From contig CAITDX010000044.1 of assembly GCA_903891335.1 (NCBI GenBank), positions 1 to 33,098 on the forward strand: a stretch of DNA of 33,098 bases. Direction: 5' to 3'. Below are positions 1 through 8,172 of this stretch, one piece after another (the stretch's first letter is position 1; the number at the start of each line of letters is the position of its first letter). The notes beneath the pieces are model-generated. The model was not told where the DNA came from and did no database searches. It worked only from the letters and a program-made list of their open reading frames with translations. Both the position numbers and the translations under genes were made by a program. This DNA is from an uncultured bacterium. GTDB lineage: Bacteria > Patescibacteriota > Microgenomatia > UBA1400 > PJMF01.

Positions 1-861
1 AATAAACAAAATCAAAACAACTGAACTAAAAAGCAAGTAAGGAATGTCAAATTGCACCAGCGAACGATCGATCTCCCACCCACTAATGCTCGCTCCAAGG
101 CCCATCGCTACCGCAATGTTAACAACCGTCCCCCCAATTACATTACCGAGTGACAAAGCACTGGCACCGCGCAAAGCAGCACTAATTGCTACCACAATCT
201 CAGGTAAACTTGCCCCCAAACCGATTAAAAGTACGCCCACCGTCGCCTCACTCAAGCCAAGCTGACTCGCCAAGACTACGCCTTTGGCCAACACCACTTC
301 TGAGGATTTGGCAATAATCAGCAAACCTAATAAAAGTTGGGTCACATCTACGAAGCGAAGGCGGCGGCGCAATAATTTCCGCTTAAGCTTGTGCGCCGCC
401 GCCTCCAAAATATTCCGTCGACTAAGAAATGCCAAATACACAATGTACGCCAACACAAAAACAACACCTTCAGCTCGTGAAATCATCCCATCTCGACTGA
501 GAACATAAAAGGCTAAAATCGTTGCAATTGTCAGTGTTGAATCAAAGAATACTGTTTGCTTGCGAAAAATCACTGCCTTAAACAAGCCAGAAACTGCCAC
601 AATTAAAACCAACTGATTCATTGAGGCTCCAATTGCATTACCTACCACAATATTCGAATTATCTTGACCACCTAGCTTCTGCAGCGCCCCCATGACTGAA
701 ACCGTTATCTCGGGAAAACTTGTCCCTAAGGCCAAAATCGTCATCCCAATAAACCCCTCCGACATCGCCATCGAACGAGCAATGCGCAGAGCAGCCTTGG
801 TAATCAAATTTGCCCCCAGCCACAGACACACTAGGCTTAAAAAGAAAATGGACAGAGTCAT
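1..861 (-). CDS. CaCA-family sodium/calcium exchanger (YrbG-like), partial; continues past left edge
   Basis: Manual minus-strand translation from ATG (CAT at 859-861) is open to base 1 and absent from the ORF track. MTLSIFFLSLVCLWLGANLITKAALRIARSMAMSEGFIGMTILALGTSFPEITVSVMGALQ..., with a second repeat ...ATVGVLLIGLGASLPEIVVAISAALRGASALSLGNVIGG. The paired G(T/A)S(F/L)PE repeats are typical of CaCA exchangers. Confidence 0.9.
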   Translation of the reverse strand, partial: MTLSIFFLSLVCLWLGANLITKAALRIARSMAMSEGFIGMTILALGTSFPEITVSVMGALQKLGGQDNSNIVVGNAIGASMNQLVLIVAVSGLFKAVIFRKQTVFFDSTLTIATILAFYVLSRDGMISRAEGVVFVLAYIVYLAFLSRRNILEAAAHKLKRKLLRRRLRFVDVTQLLLGLLIIAKSSEVVLAKGVVLASQLGLSEATVGVLLIGLGASLPEIVVAISAALRGASALSLGNVIGGTVVNIAVAMGLGASISGWEIDRSLVQFDIPYLLFSSVVLILFI

Positions 862-891
862 CAACTATTAATTAAAACAGAAATAAACCGG

Positions 892-917
892 AAAACATAG
901 CAACAAGACTATGTTTT
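892..917. repeat. Perfect inverted repeat AAAACATAG-N8-CTATGTTTT
   Basis: Direct reading; 9-bp arms in the divergent exchanger/fur intergenic region. Confidence 0.8.
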
Positions 918-939
918 GGCGACACCTACTGACTTGCCA

Positions 940-968
940 TTGACTTATTGCAACTAAGTTGCAATAAT
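940..968 (+). promoter_or_regulatory. fur/zur promoter with embedded operator: TTGACT-N17-AATAAT overlapping palindrome TTATTGCAAC-TAA-GTTGCAATAA (945-967)
   Basis: Perfect 10-bp inverted repeat with 3-bp spacer lying between the -35 and -10 elements, 7 bp before the likely ATG at 975. Confidence 0.75.
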
Positions 969-974
969 ATCCAC

Positions 975-1382
975 ATGTCAGCGAATCTACAGCAACAACT
1001 GCAGCATCGAGGCCACCGTCTAACCAAACAACGCCAGGCGATTCTAGCGATCCTCAGTCATACCCCACAAAGCGTAGCAATGATTCGCCACACTCTTCAT
1101 GAACAAGGTTTTCATTTCGATAAAACTACCATTTATCGCAACCTCCATAGCCTAGTTCAGCATGGTTTGGTTCTCGCCACGAAACTGCAAGATGACGGCC
1201 TGTATTATGAATTAGCTAGCCACCATCACCACCATCACGTCCAGTGTCAAAACTGCGGCAGAATCGAAGATATTGAGCTAGACGAGCACGCTCTCCTACA
1301 AAATGCAGCCGCTCACAGCACATTCGCTATTAAACAACATCAATTAGAATTTTTTGGGATTTGTCCTCAGTGTCAATCGTAG
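975..1382 (+). CDS. Fur-family metalloregulator, probably Zur from context
   Basis: RLTKQRQAILAIL...FDKTTIYRNLHSLVQHGLV...YELASHHHHHHVQCQNCGRIEDIE...FGICPQCQ: Fur fold, His cluster and two CxxC pairs. Track start 948 would lie inside the operator; ATG 975 preferred. Confidence 0.92.
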   Translation: MSANLQQQLQHRGHRLTKQRQAILAILSHTPQSVAMIRHTLHEQGFHFDKTTIYRNLHSLVQHGLVLATKLQDDGLYYELASHHHHHHVQCQNCGRIEDIELDEHALLQNAAAHSTFAIKQHQLEFFGICPQCQS

Positions 1383-1401
1383 CCTTACGAAATTAGTAAC
1401 T

Positions 1402-2373
1402 ATGCAAAAGAAAATTAGCATTATCATCTTACTTGCTCTCAGTGTCATCGGAGCTTGGTTTTTTGGCCGCATGCTCACAAGCACATCACAAATAGCACAG
1501 CCAACACCCTCAGCAACAAGCGACCAGCTCCAAATATACACAAGTTTTTATCCACTTTATTTCTTCACTACTGAAATTGTTGGTGACAAAGCGCAGGTAC
1601 ATAACCTGACTCAAGCAGGCGTTGAACCCCATGATTTCGAACCCGGCACGCAAGATTTAAGGCAGCTGAGTCAAGCCGACTTAGTCATTGGTAATGGACT
1701 TGGTTTCGAGCCATGGCTCGAGAAATTTGCCGAAAACATTCCTCAAGAAAAACTGATTCTTGCTAGTGATGAGATAACAGACACCCTCATTACGTCGGCA
1801 GACTTAGAAGGAGAACACAAAATAGACGAAGATCACGCCAAAGTCGGAACTGACCCTCACGTCTGGCTCGACCCAACTCTCGCCAGTAAACAAGTCGCAC
1901 TGATTAGCACCAAACTCCAAACACTTGATCCAAAGAATGCTTCACTCTATCAAGAAAACACCATGGTTTTACAACAAAAACTACAAACACTTGACCAACA
2001 GTTTCAACAAGGCTTGGCAAGTTGCCAATTGGACCACATTATTACCGCACATCAGGCGTTTGCCTATCTAGCTGCTCGCTATGGATTTAAACAACTCAGC
2101 ATCCTTGGCCTTAATCCAGAGGAAGAACCCAGTCCCAAGGCACTCGCTGAGCTCACACAACTAGCCAAAGACTATGCAATAACCCATGTTTTCTTCGAAA
2201 CTGCTTTGAGTTCAAGGTTAGCTGAGACTCTAGCGCAAGAAGTTGGTGCAAAGACACTTGTTTTCAACCCTCTCGAAAACTTAAGCATGGAAGAGCTACA
2301 AACAGGCACTAACTACTTCAGTGTGCAAGAAAAAAATCTGGCACATCTGCGCCAAGCTCTCAACTGCCAATAA
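1402..2373 (+). CDS. znuA: Zinc/metal ABC transporter substrate-binding protein
   Basis: Signal/TM N-terminus; IYTSFYPLYFFTTEIVGDKAQVHNLTQAGVEPHDFEPGTQDLRQL...DPHVWLDPTLA...ITAHQAFAYLAARYGF. Start taken as M17 of the track ORF. Confidence 0.9.
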   Translation: MQKKISIIILLALSVIGAWFFGRMLTSTSQIAQPTPSATSDQLQIYTSFYPLYFFTTEIVGDKAQVHNLTQAGVEPHDFEPGTQDLRQLSQADLVIGNGLGFEPWLEKFAENIPQEKLILASDEITDTLITSADLEGEHKIDEDHAKVGTDPHVWLDPTLASKQVALISTKLQTLDPKNASLYQENTMVLQQKLQTLDQQFQQGLASCQLDHIITAHQAFAYLAARYGFKQLSILGLNPEEEPSPKALAELTQLAKDYAITHVFFETALSSRLAETLAQEVGAKTLVFNPLENLSMEELQTGTNYFSVQEKNLAHLRQALNCQ

Positions 2374-2383
2374 CACACTATAT

Positions 2384-3094
2384 ATGTCTACACCCATTAT
2401 TGAACTCAAGCACGTTAGTTATCGCTACCAACAAGAACTCGTTTTGCGTGATGTTTCTCTCCAAGTTAAAAGTGGAGATTTTCTAGGATTAGTGGGACCA
2501 AATGGAGGAGGCAAGAGCACGTTGCTGAAACTCATCCTTGGTTTACTACCATTACAAACCGGCGCGTTGCAACTCTTCGGACAGAAGCAGCAACAGTTTC
2601 GTGATTGGCATAAAATTGGTTATGTTGCACAACGAAGCTTCATCAAGCACGCACAACCAGTCACTGTCACAGAAGTTCTAGAAATGACTGGCGCTTCTGC
2701 AAGTGAAATCATGCGCGCCCTAGAACTAGTCGATTTGCTCAATCAAAAGCACAAAAACATCGCTGAGCTCTCTGGTGGTCAAGAACAACGAGTATTTATC
2801 GCTCGCGCGCTACTAAATCAACCACAACTTCTCATCCTTGATGAGCCAACCGTAGGCGTTGATCAGAAATCACAAAACTCCTTTTACGAATTACTCAACC
2901 ACCTCAATCAAGCCCATCAACTCAGCATTATCTTGGTTTCTCATGAAGTTGACCTAATCAGTTCCAGTGTCAAAAACCTTGCTTGCATCAATCAATCTTT
3001 GCTCTATCATGGCCATCCTGATGCGCTTCGTGACGAGCAGCTGATTAGCAAAGTCTATGGCAGCAAACAGCAATTAATCACCCATCACCACTAA
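2384..3094 (+). CDS. znuC: Metal ABC transporter ATP-binding protein
   Basis: Walker A GPNGGGKST, signature LSGGQEQR, Walker B LLILDEPT. Start taken as MSTPIIELKHV. Confidence 0.93.
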   Translation: MSTPIIELKHVSYRYQQELVLRDVSLQVKSGDFLGLVGPNGGGKSTLLKLILGLLPLQTGALQLFGQKQQQFRDWHKIGYVAQRSFIKHAQPVTVTEVLEMTGASASEIMRALELVDLLNQKHKNIAELSGGQEQRVFIARALLNQPQLLILDEPTVGVDQKSQNSFYELLNHLNQAHQLSIILVSHEVDLISSSVKNLACINQSLLYHGHPDALRDEQLISKVYGSKQQLITHHH

Positions 3095-3097
3095 ACT

Positions 3098-3898
3098 ATG
3101 TTAGAAATTTTTACCTATGGCTTTATGAATCGCGCTCTGATTGCAGGCTTAATTGTGGCTTGCATTGCTCCGGCGATTGGCAATTTTCTGATGATGAAAA
3201 AATTATCACTGGTAGCCGACACGCTTTCACACATGGCACTCATTGGAGTGGCCATCGGCCTACTCACTAATCAAGAACCGATGTTTACCACGTTGCTTGT
3301 CACCATCGTTACTGCTTGGATTATCAATCAATTACAAGTCAATCGTCGTCTTGATGCACCTGCCATTCTCGCCATGCTCAATCCAACCGGCCTGGCGATT
3401 GCATTGATTTTGATTAGTCTAGCCAAAGGTTTTAATAGCAATCTTTTCAGTTATCTCTTTGGCAGCATTAGCACTGTCAGTCAGACTGAAATTTGGCCAA
3501 TTGCCGCGCTTGGACTCATCGTATTTGGCAGTATTACTTGGTTTTATCAAAAATTAGTGTTTACTGTTTTTGATCAAGAAGGAGCTCGGGTTAAGGGAAT
3601 TGCAGTTGACCACCTCAATTTACTACTAATGACGCTCACTGCCATCACTGTTGCCCTCAGCATGAAAGTGGTGGGAGCACTCCTAGTAAGTGCGCTCATG
3701 GTTATTCCCAGTATGACTGGGGCGTTGCTTGGAACGAGTTTCCGCCAGAGTTTTATCTATAGCCTAGTAGTATCAATGCTGGCTGTTTTTTTGGGATTGG
3801 TGCTGGCTTTTTATCTCAATTTACCTGCTGGCGCAACCATTGTTTTAGTTGCCCTTGGACTCTTTGCCGTCGCCTTTTTAGTCAAGCGCCGAAACTAG
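3098..3898 (+). CDS. znuB: Metal ABC transporter permease (ABC-3 family)
   Basis: Polytopic; FMNRALIAGLIVACIAPAIGNFLMMKKLSLVADTLSHMALIGVAIG, typical of ZnuB/MntB permeases. Confidence 0.93.
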   Translation: MLEIFTYGFMNRALIAGLIVACIAPAIGNFLMMKKLSLVADTLSHMALIGVAIGLLTNQEPMFTTLLVTIVTAWIINQLQVNRRLDAPAILAMLNPTGLAIALILISLAKGFNSNLFSYLFGSISTVSQTEIWPIAALGLIVFGSITWFYQKLVFTVFDQEGARVKGIAVDHLNLLLMTLTAITVALSMKVVGALLVSALMVIPSMTGALLGTSFRQSFIYSLVVSMLAVFLGLVLAFYLNLPAGATIVLVALGLFAVAFLVKRRN

Positions 3899-4275
3899 TT
3901 TTGGTTTTTCTTTTGCATTTCCCGTTTAATTTCTTGGAGGCGAAAATCCAGGATTTTTTTCAATAATTCCTGAGGCACTGGCTTATCCAAGGGTAATTGA
4001 ATCGTTCCCTTAGAAGTTTTGTATATTTGTAATTCTTGCTGAAAATGAGCAATCGCAGCAGATCCAGGAAAAATTCCTAAGTGATTTTTAAATACCGCCA
4101 CATGCACCAAATGCTTGCCTGTCACATCAAAGGTGGGGATGCCATAACTCATGACTTCCTGAGCTGTTGGGGCAAGCTCATAAACCAGATTCTTAATAGT
4201 GTGCAATAACTTTTGAATGGTCGGCGAAAATGTTGCACTATATTCATCGAAAAGTGTTTGTGACATAAATCCCAT
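3895..4275 (-). CDS. DUF1801/YdhG-like protein
   Basis: LLHTIKNLVYELAPTAQEVMSYGIPTFDVTGKHLVHVAVFKNHLGIFPGSAAI pattern. Confidence 0.75.
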   Translation of the reverse strand: MGFMSQTLFDEYSATFSPTIQKLLHTIKNLVYELAPTAQEVMSYGIPTFDVTGKHLVHVAVFKNHLGIFPGSAAIAHFQQELQIYKTSKGTIQLPLDKPVPQELLKKILDFRLQEIKREMQKKNQN

Positions 4276-4331
4276 TATAAAGCCCTTTTTACCAGAAAAA
4301 TTCTCAAAATTTTAGATATAATGCGCAGGCA

Positions 4332-4778
4332 GTGGAAAGAAAAAAAATATACATCGATATAGAAGTATCTAAAATGCTTACCTTACTTCTAAGAGATTCG
4401 AATATCCCTGAGAAGGAAGTCGTTGATAGGCTTGGCGCAGAAATAGATGCCGAATTACATCCAGACGAAGATTCTCCTCGCTTATCAGCCAGTCAAATTG
4501 AAAAAAATATGAAAGATGGTGGAAAGCGGTATGATGAATTTTTCTTTGGCACACTCACTCGATTGGAAGATGGAACAACTGTCGATCTAGGAGTCAGTAA
4601 AATCATTGTCGCAGATTTGCTCGCTCAAGGTTTCTCTGAAGGAGAAGTGAGAGAACAAGTGGGAGAAACCATTTGGCTCTTAGTACAACCACCAAAGAAG
4701 GAAGAGGAAAAGAAAGAGAAGAAAAAAACAGTTGGAAAAAGAATTTGGGACCTCGGGAAAAAATTAATAAAAAAATAA
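4332..4778 (+). CDS. Hypothetical protein, Lys/Glu-rich C-terminus (GTG start)
   Basis: 148-aa ORF with TATAAT at 4317-4322. Confidence 0.6.
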   Translation: MERKKIYIDIEVSKMLTLLLRDSNIPEKEVVDRLGAEIDAELHPDEDSPRLSASQIEKNMKDGGKRYDEFFFGTLTRLEDGTTVDLGVSKIIVADLLAQGFSEGEVREQVGETIWLLVQPPKKEEEKKEKKKTVGKRIWDLGKKLIKK

Positions 4779-4823
4779 GTTAGATGATGGAGTGGGTGAC
4801 CAGAATCTGAGCTTGCTCACTTC

Positions 4824-4863
4824 GCCAGCATAATTTTCGTTTCACTACAATTATCGCGCTGGC
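4824..4863. repeat. Imperfect inverted repeat GCCAGC-ATAATT ... AATTAT-CGC-GCTGGC
   Basis: Direct reading; 12 paired bases with a 3-nt bulge. Confidence 0.7.
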
Positions 4864-4882
4864 TCTGGTTCCGCTTCCTCAT

Positions 4883-4938
4883 ATAACTAAGTATAGTGCA
4901 CCTCGCTTGTGCTCGTCTTGCACTATGTACTTAGTTAT
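4883..4938. repeat. Long inverted repeat ATAACTAAGTATAGTGCA-N18-TGCACTATGTACTTAGTTAT
   Basis: Direct reading; 18 paired bases with a 2-nt bulge. Confidence 0.85.
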
Positions 4939-4975
4939 CGAACTTAATAAAGCCCTCACTTTGCTTCATCACATT

Positions 4976-5017
4976 CAAATAAAAAAAACGACTCTTTCGA
5001 GTCGTCTTTTTTATTTG
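4976..5017. terminator. Bidirectional intrinsic terminator downstream of tRNA-Gly
   Basis: CAAATAAAAAAAACGACTC-TTTC-GAGTCGTCTTTTTTATTTG; stem flanked by A and T tracts. Confidence 0.85.
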
Positions 5018-5088
5018 AGCGGGTGACCAGAATCGAACTGGCTTCTTCTCCTTGGAAGGGAGACATACTACCGGTGTACTACACCCGC
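5018..5088 (-). tRNA. tRNA-Gly(TCC)
   Basis: Minus strand GCGGGTG...TCTCC-CTTCCAA-GGAGA...GCCAG-TTCGATT-CTGGT-CACCCGC-T; pairing acceptor, anticodon and T arms; no encoded CCA. Confidence 0.93.
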
Positions 5089-5141
5089 GGTGGTCTACTA
5101 TACCAAAAAAGTAAACCAAAACAAACAGCCACATTTTACCT

Positions 5142-6182
5142 TCAAAAGGTGACTGCGTCAAAAGCACGTAATGCTTTTTGGACTGCAAACAGCTGAATAG
5201 TAGGGTTGCTACTAGCATCAAAAAAACTAAATGAAGCAAAGGGGCCAGGGCTACCTTTCATAATAAATGGCGTCACGGCTTTGACCCGAGAATCGATCCA
5301 AATATATCGAAGCGCATATAAATAATACTCAGACAAATAATAGTTGGTCAGATACGAAGATGCCCAGCCAGTTTCGGTAATAAAAACTTTGAAGTCATAG
5401 CCGGTTTTATTTTTAAGCCAAGTCAGTTCATGTAAAAATCCCCGCAATGAGTTTTGGCCAGTACGCTTGGGTGAGGCAGCAAAATCTGGATTGGGATATG
5501 AGTGTGAGTTCCAATAGTCAATCGTGTCAAAGATATCAGGATCGAAATGTACCATACTCTCCAAATAGGCGAAAGCTTCCCGAGTATCTGCAGTATTACT
5601 CGCTGCCAAATCCATCGCTGCTGGCAAAATTCTAAAGTTTCGCTCCTCAGAACGGAACCAATCGCTGGTAAAACGCAAAATTGACGCATAGAGGAGAGGA
5701 TCGAGTCTATTACCCCATTCTTTGGCATGATTAACTTCATTGAAAACAATCACAAATTTCTCATCCTGACGCCAATCCAAACTCGATAAAAAACGAGCTA
5801 AGTCAGTAATATCGCGTCGCGTCGGAATTTCCCAGGCTCCAATTTCAGGGTTGAAGCGCGTGCTTAAGCGTACAATAGGGATGAGCTTGAGTCGGTAAGC
5901 CTCGTCAAAGAATTGTTGCCACTCAGTCCGCTTACTCAAATCATCTAAAGTTACGGGAATAGTCACATAGCGCCATTCCTCATCTGTATATACTCGACGA
6001 ACATCAGCAATTTCACCCGGATGCAAAATATGCATGCCTAAGACATTACCTGTGTTAGCATTTGCTGCAGAAGGCCAAAACAAAGTTGCGCTCAAAAACC
6101 ATAAGGATAAGCCCACTCCAACACTCATGTAAGTGCGAAAAATCCCGGCTATATGAGTCAATTTTGATTGATAATTAGGCAT
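5142..6182 (-). CDS. Secreted glycoside hydrolase-like TIM-barrel protein (clan GH-A-like)
   Basis: N-terminal hydrophobic signal; VIVFNEVNHAKEW (acid/base Glu-like) and VFITETGWASS (nucleophile Glu-like). Confidence 0.65.
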   Translation of the reverse strand: MPNYQSKLTHIAGIFRTYMSVGVGLSLWFLSATLFWPSAANANTGNVLGMHILHPGEIADVRRVYTDEEWRYVTIPVTLDDLSKRTEWQQFFDEAYRLKLIPIVRLSTRFNPEIGAWEIPTRRDITDLARFLSSLDWRQDEKFVIVFNEVNHAKEWGNRLDPLLYASILRFTSDWFRSEERNFRILPAAMDLAASNTADTREAFAYLESMVHFDPDIFDTIDYWNSHSYPNPDFAASPKRTGQNSLRGFLHELTWLKNKTGYDFKVFITETGWASSYLTNYYLSEYYLYALRYIWIDSRVKAVTPFIMKGSPGPFASFSFFDASSNPTIQLFAVQKALRAFDAVTF

Positions 6183-6226
6183 TTTTATTCACTTATTTTA
6201 GCATAAATGGTATACTAAAAAAAGAG

Positions 6227-6898
6227 ATGCAAAAGTTCTTCTTTGTTTTTAGTTGGTTTTTAGTATCAGCTGCAGCAGTACTTGTTGGTGCTTCAGCATA
6301 TAGTTTTTATTTCCTAGCCCAAGCCAATGGCGCACCCTCTCGCTTCGAAGGAACACAGCTGCAAAAAATTGCTGCTGCCAACCCAGCCAACCAAGGTGAT
6401 AGCCTACTGGTCACCACGATCATCGAGAGTGAAGATGCTCGAGCGGAACTCGTAGCTAAGTTTCTCGAACGTCACAACTCACCCATGCAACCTTATGATT
6501 ACTATGGTCGCAAACTAGTTGAAATTGCTGATCGCTATCATATTGACTTCCGCCTCCTGCCAGCCATTGCCATGCAGGAATCCAATCTCTGCCGCAATAC
6601 CAACCCCGGAGCTCCCAACAATTGTCTTGGCTTTGGGATTCATAAACGCGGCACCCTCGACTTTGATAGCTATGAGGCAGGTTTCGAGCGAGCCGGGAGA
6701 GAATTGAAAGCCTATTACATTGACCGTGGCTTGACTACTGTCGAGCTCATCGAGAGCAAATACACTCCTAGCAGCAATGGCTCCTGGGCCAGTTCAGTCA
6801 ATCAATGGATGGCGGAAATGCGCTATGACGATCGCCAGTTGGGGAGAGAACTCAAAGACAACACCAGCGTCACTGAATTTGCCAAACCAAGTCCTTAG
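6227..6898 (+). CDS. Membrane-anchored lysozyme/transglycosylase-like protein
   Basis: N-terminal TM; IDFRLLPAIAMQESNLCRNTN...NNCLGFGIHKRGT...KYTPSSNGSWASSVNQWMAEM, a lysozyme-like fold pattern. Confidence 0.7.
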   Translation: MQKFFFVFSWFLVSAAAVLVGASAYSFYFLAQANGAPSRFEGTQLQKIAAANPANQGDSLLVTTIIESEDARAELVAKFLERHNSPMQPYDYYGRKLVEIADRYHIDFRLLPAIAMQESNLCRNTNPGAPNNCLGFGIHKRGTLDFDSYEAGFERAGRELKAYYIDRGLTTVELIESKYTPSSNGSWASSVNQWMAEMRYDDRQLGRELKDNTSVTEFAKPSP

Positions 6899-6975
6899 GG
6901 CCGTGTCTTAGACAACCATCTACTTGAGTTGTTTTGATCTATTTTATTTACTATTGATTATCTTATAATATTTGA

Positions 6976-7064
6976 TATAATACCCATTAACTCAGAAGGT
7001 TATTCCTCACCGGGATTTACGTTCTGAGATCAAAACATCCCACTAAAAAATGGTGGGATTTTTT
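6976..7064 (+). ncRNA. Candidate small RNA: promoter TATAAT 6976-6981, hairpin 6991-7028, terminator to 7064
   Basis: Extended -10 TTTGATATAAT; CTCAGAA...TTCTGAG stem; ATCCCAC-TAAAAAATG-GTGGGAT-TTTTT terminator (7037-7064); no ORF. The transcript itself would begin near 6988. Confidence 0.5.
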
Positions 7065-7091
7065 GTGAAAGGTCAAAAAATGTCAGAAAGA

Positions 7092-7346
7092 CTAGGAAAA
7101 TTGCAGTTTTTCAGTAACTCTCCTCAAAAGATCATTGAGAAAAGCATCATTTTTTAAACCAATTCGCTTGACATATTCTTCCCAAACAGCTCTGTGCTTT
7201 TTTGCTTCAGCTACAATTGCATTAAAACACTCACCTTGATCCTGTCTCTCCATCAACACCGAAACTCGATAGTGACCAATTTTCTGGTTAACCAAGTTGG
7301 TGCATAGATCAAGAGGTGATAAAAGCTCTAATGGTTCTTCCGTCAT
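7092..7346 (-). CDS. Hypothetical small protein
   Basis: Start taken as MTEEPLELL; the longer track ORF runs into the tRNA-Leu gene and is unlikely. Confidence 0.5.
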   Translation of the reverse strand: MTEEPLELLSPLDLCTNLVNQKIGHYRVSVLMERQDQGECFNAIVAEAKKHRAVWEEYVKRIGLKNDAFLNDLLRRVTEKLQFS

Positions 7347-7350
7347 AATA

Positions 7351-7375
7351 AAAAACAATCGTAATAATCGATTGT
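7351..7375 (-). terminator. Intrinsic terminator abutting tRNA-Leu
   Basis: Minus strand ACAATCG-ATTATTA-CGATTGT followed by TTTTT. Confidence 0.75.
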
Positions 7376-7455
7376 GCCGAAGAGAGGACTTGAACCTCCA
7401 TGGATTACTCCACACGCTCCTAAGACGTGCGCGTCTACCATTCCGCCACTTCGGC
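7375..7455 (-). tRNA. tRNA-Leu(TAG)
   Basis: Minus strand GCCGAAGTGGCGGAATGGTAGACGCG-CACGT-CTTAGGA-GCGTG-variable arm-GAGGTTCAAGTCCTCTCTTCGGCA; class II variable loop. Confidence 0.93.
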
Positions 7456-7501
7456 TCACATTGTTAAAAAACAGAAATACAATGCTATTATAAACGCTAG
7501 C

Positions 7502-8161
7502 ATGCTAGATTACCAAATCAAACGCTCGAGTCGTTCGCTCAATCTACGCATTAGCATCAACAGCCAAGCACAGGTGATTGTCACCGCCCCTTCATTCGTG
7601 CCCGAGTTTCTGATCAAACAATTTGTTCACAGTCAGCAAGCTTGGATCGAAAGCAATCTACAAAAGACTAAATCCAGACAACCTCAGCTTTCAACTGATC
7701 AAGTATATATTTTCCAAAACCGCTATCAACTAGTCTACGATCACCACGCCTCACACATGGGTATTCGCGTCGATGGTGACACCATCCAGATCAATAATTT
7801 AAGCCCTAAGTCTAAAAACACACTCAAACAACAGCTTGAAGCATTTCTCAAAAAAACTGCCCACAAATATATTGCTACTCGCACCAAAATACTGGCAGAC
7901 AAGATGAATATCACGTATCAAAAAATTACCCTCCGCGAGCAGGGAAGTCGCTGGGGGAGTTGCAGCTCGCTGGGGAATCTCAATTTCAATTGGCGACTCG
8001 TCCACTATCCACCAGAAGTAATTGACTATGTCATTATTCACGAGCTTGCTCATCGGGTCGAAATGAATCATAGTGCTGCCTTTTGGCGACTCGTTAAGCG
8101 CTATGATCCAGACTATTTGATTCATAAAGGACAATTGCGTCATAAACGCTATAATCAGTAG
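7502..8161 (+). CDS. YgjP-like (DUF45) metal-dependent hydrolase
   Basis: REQGSRWGSCSSLGNLNFNWRLVHYPPEVIDYVIIHELAHRVEMNHSAAFW. Start taken as MLDYQIKRSS. Confidence 0.9.
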   Translation: MLDYQIKRSSRSLNLRISINSQAQVIVTAPSFVPEFLIKQFVHSQQAWIESNLQKTKSRQPQLSTDQVYIFQNRYQLVYDHHASHMGIRVDGDTIQINNLSPKSKNTLKQQLEAFLKKTAHKYIATRTKILADKMNITYQKITLREQGSRWGSCSSLGNLNFNWRLVHYPPEVIDYVIIHELAHRVEMNHSAAFWRLVKRYDPDYLIHKGQLRHKRYNQ

Positions 8162-8172
8162 CGAAAACACTC

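Noticed and set aside
44-508. Plus-strand ORFs 44-265 and 284-508 in the ORF track
   Set aside because: Antisense to the clearly recognisable CaCA exchanger on the minus strand.
1240-1270. HHHHHH run in the Fur-family protein resembling a His-tag artefact
   Set aside because: His clusters at this position are normal in Fur/Zur metal-binding regions and the flanking sequence is native.
3895-3898. Convergent znuB and DUF1801 genes share the CTAG stop overlap
   Set aside because: Ordinary compact-genome feature; no further structure seen.
4931-5239. Minus-strand ORF 4931-5239
   Set aside because: Runs through the tRNA-Gly gene, its terminator and the GH-like gene end; spurious.
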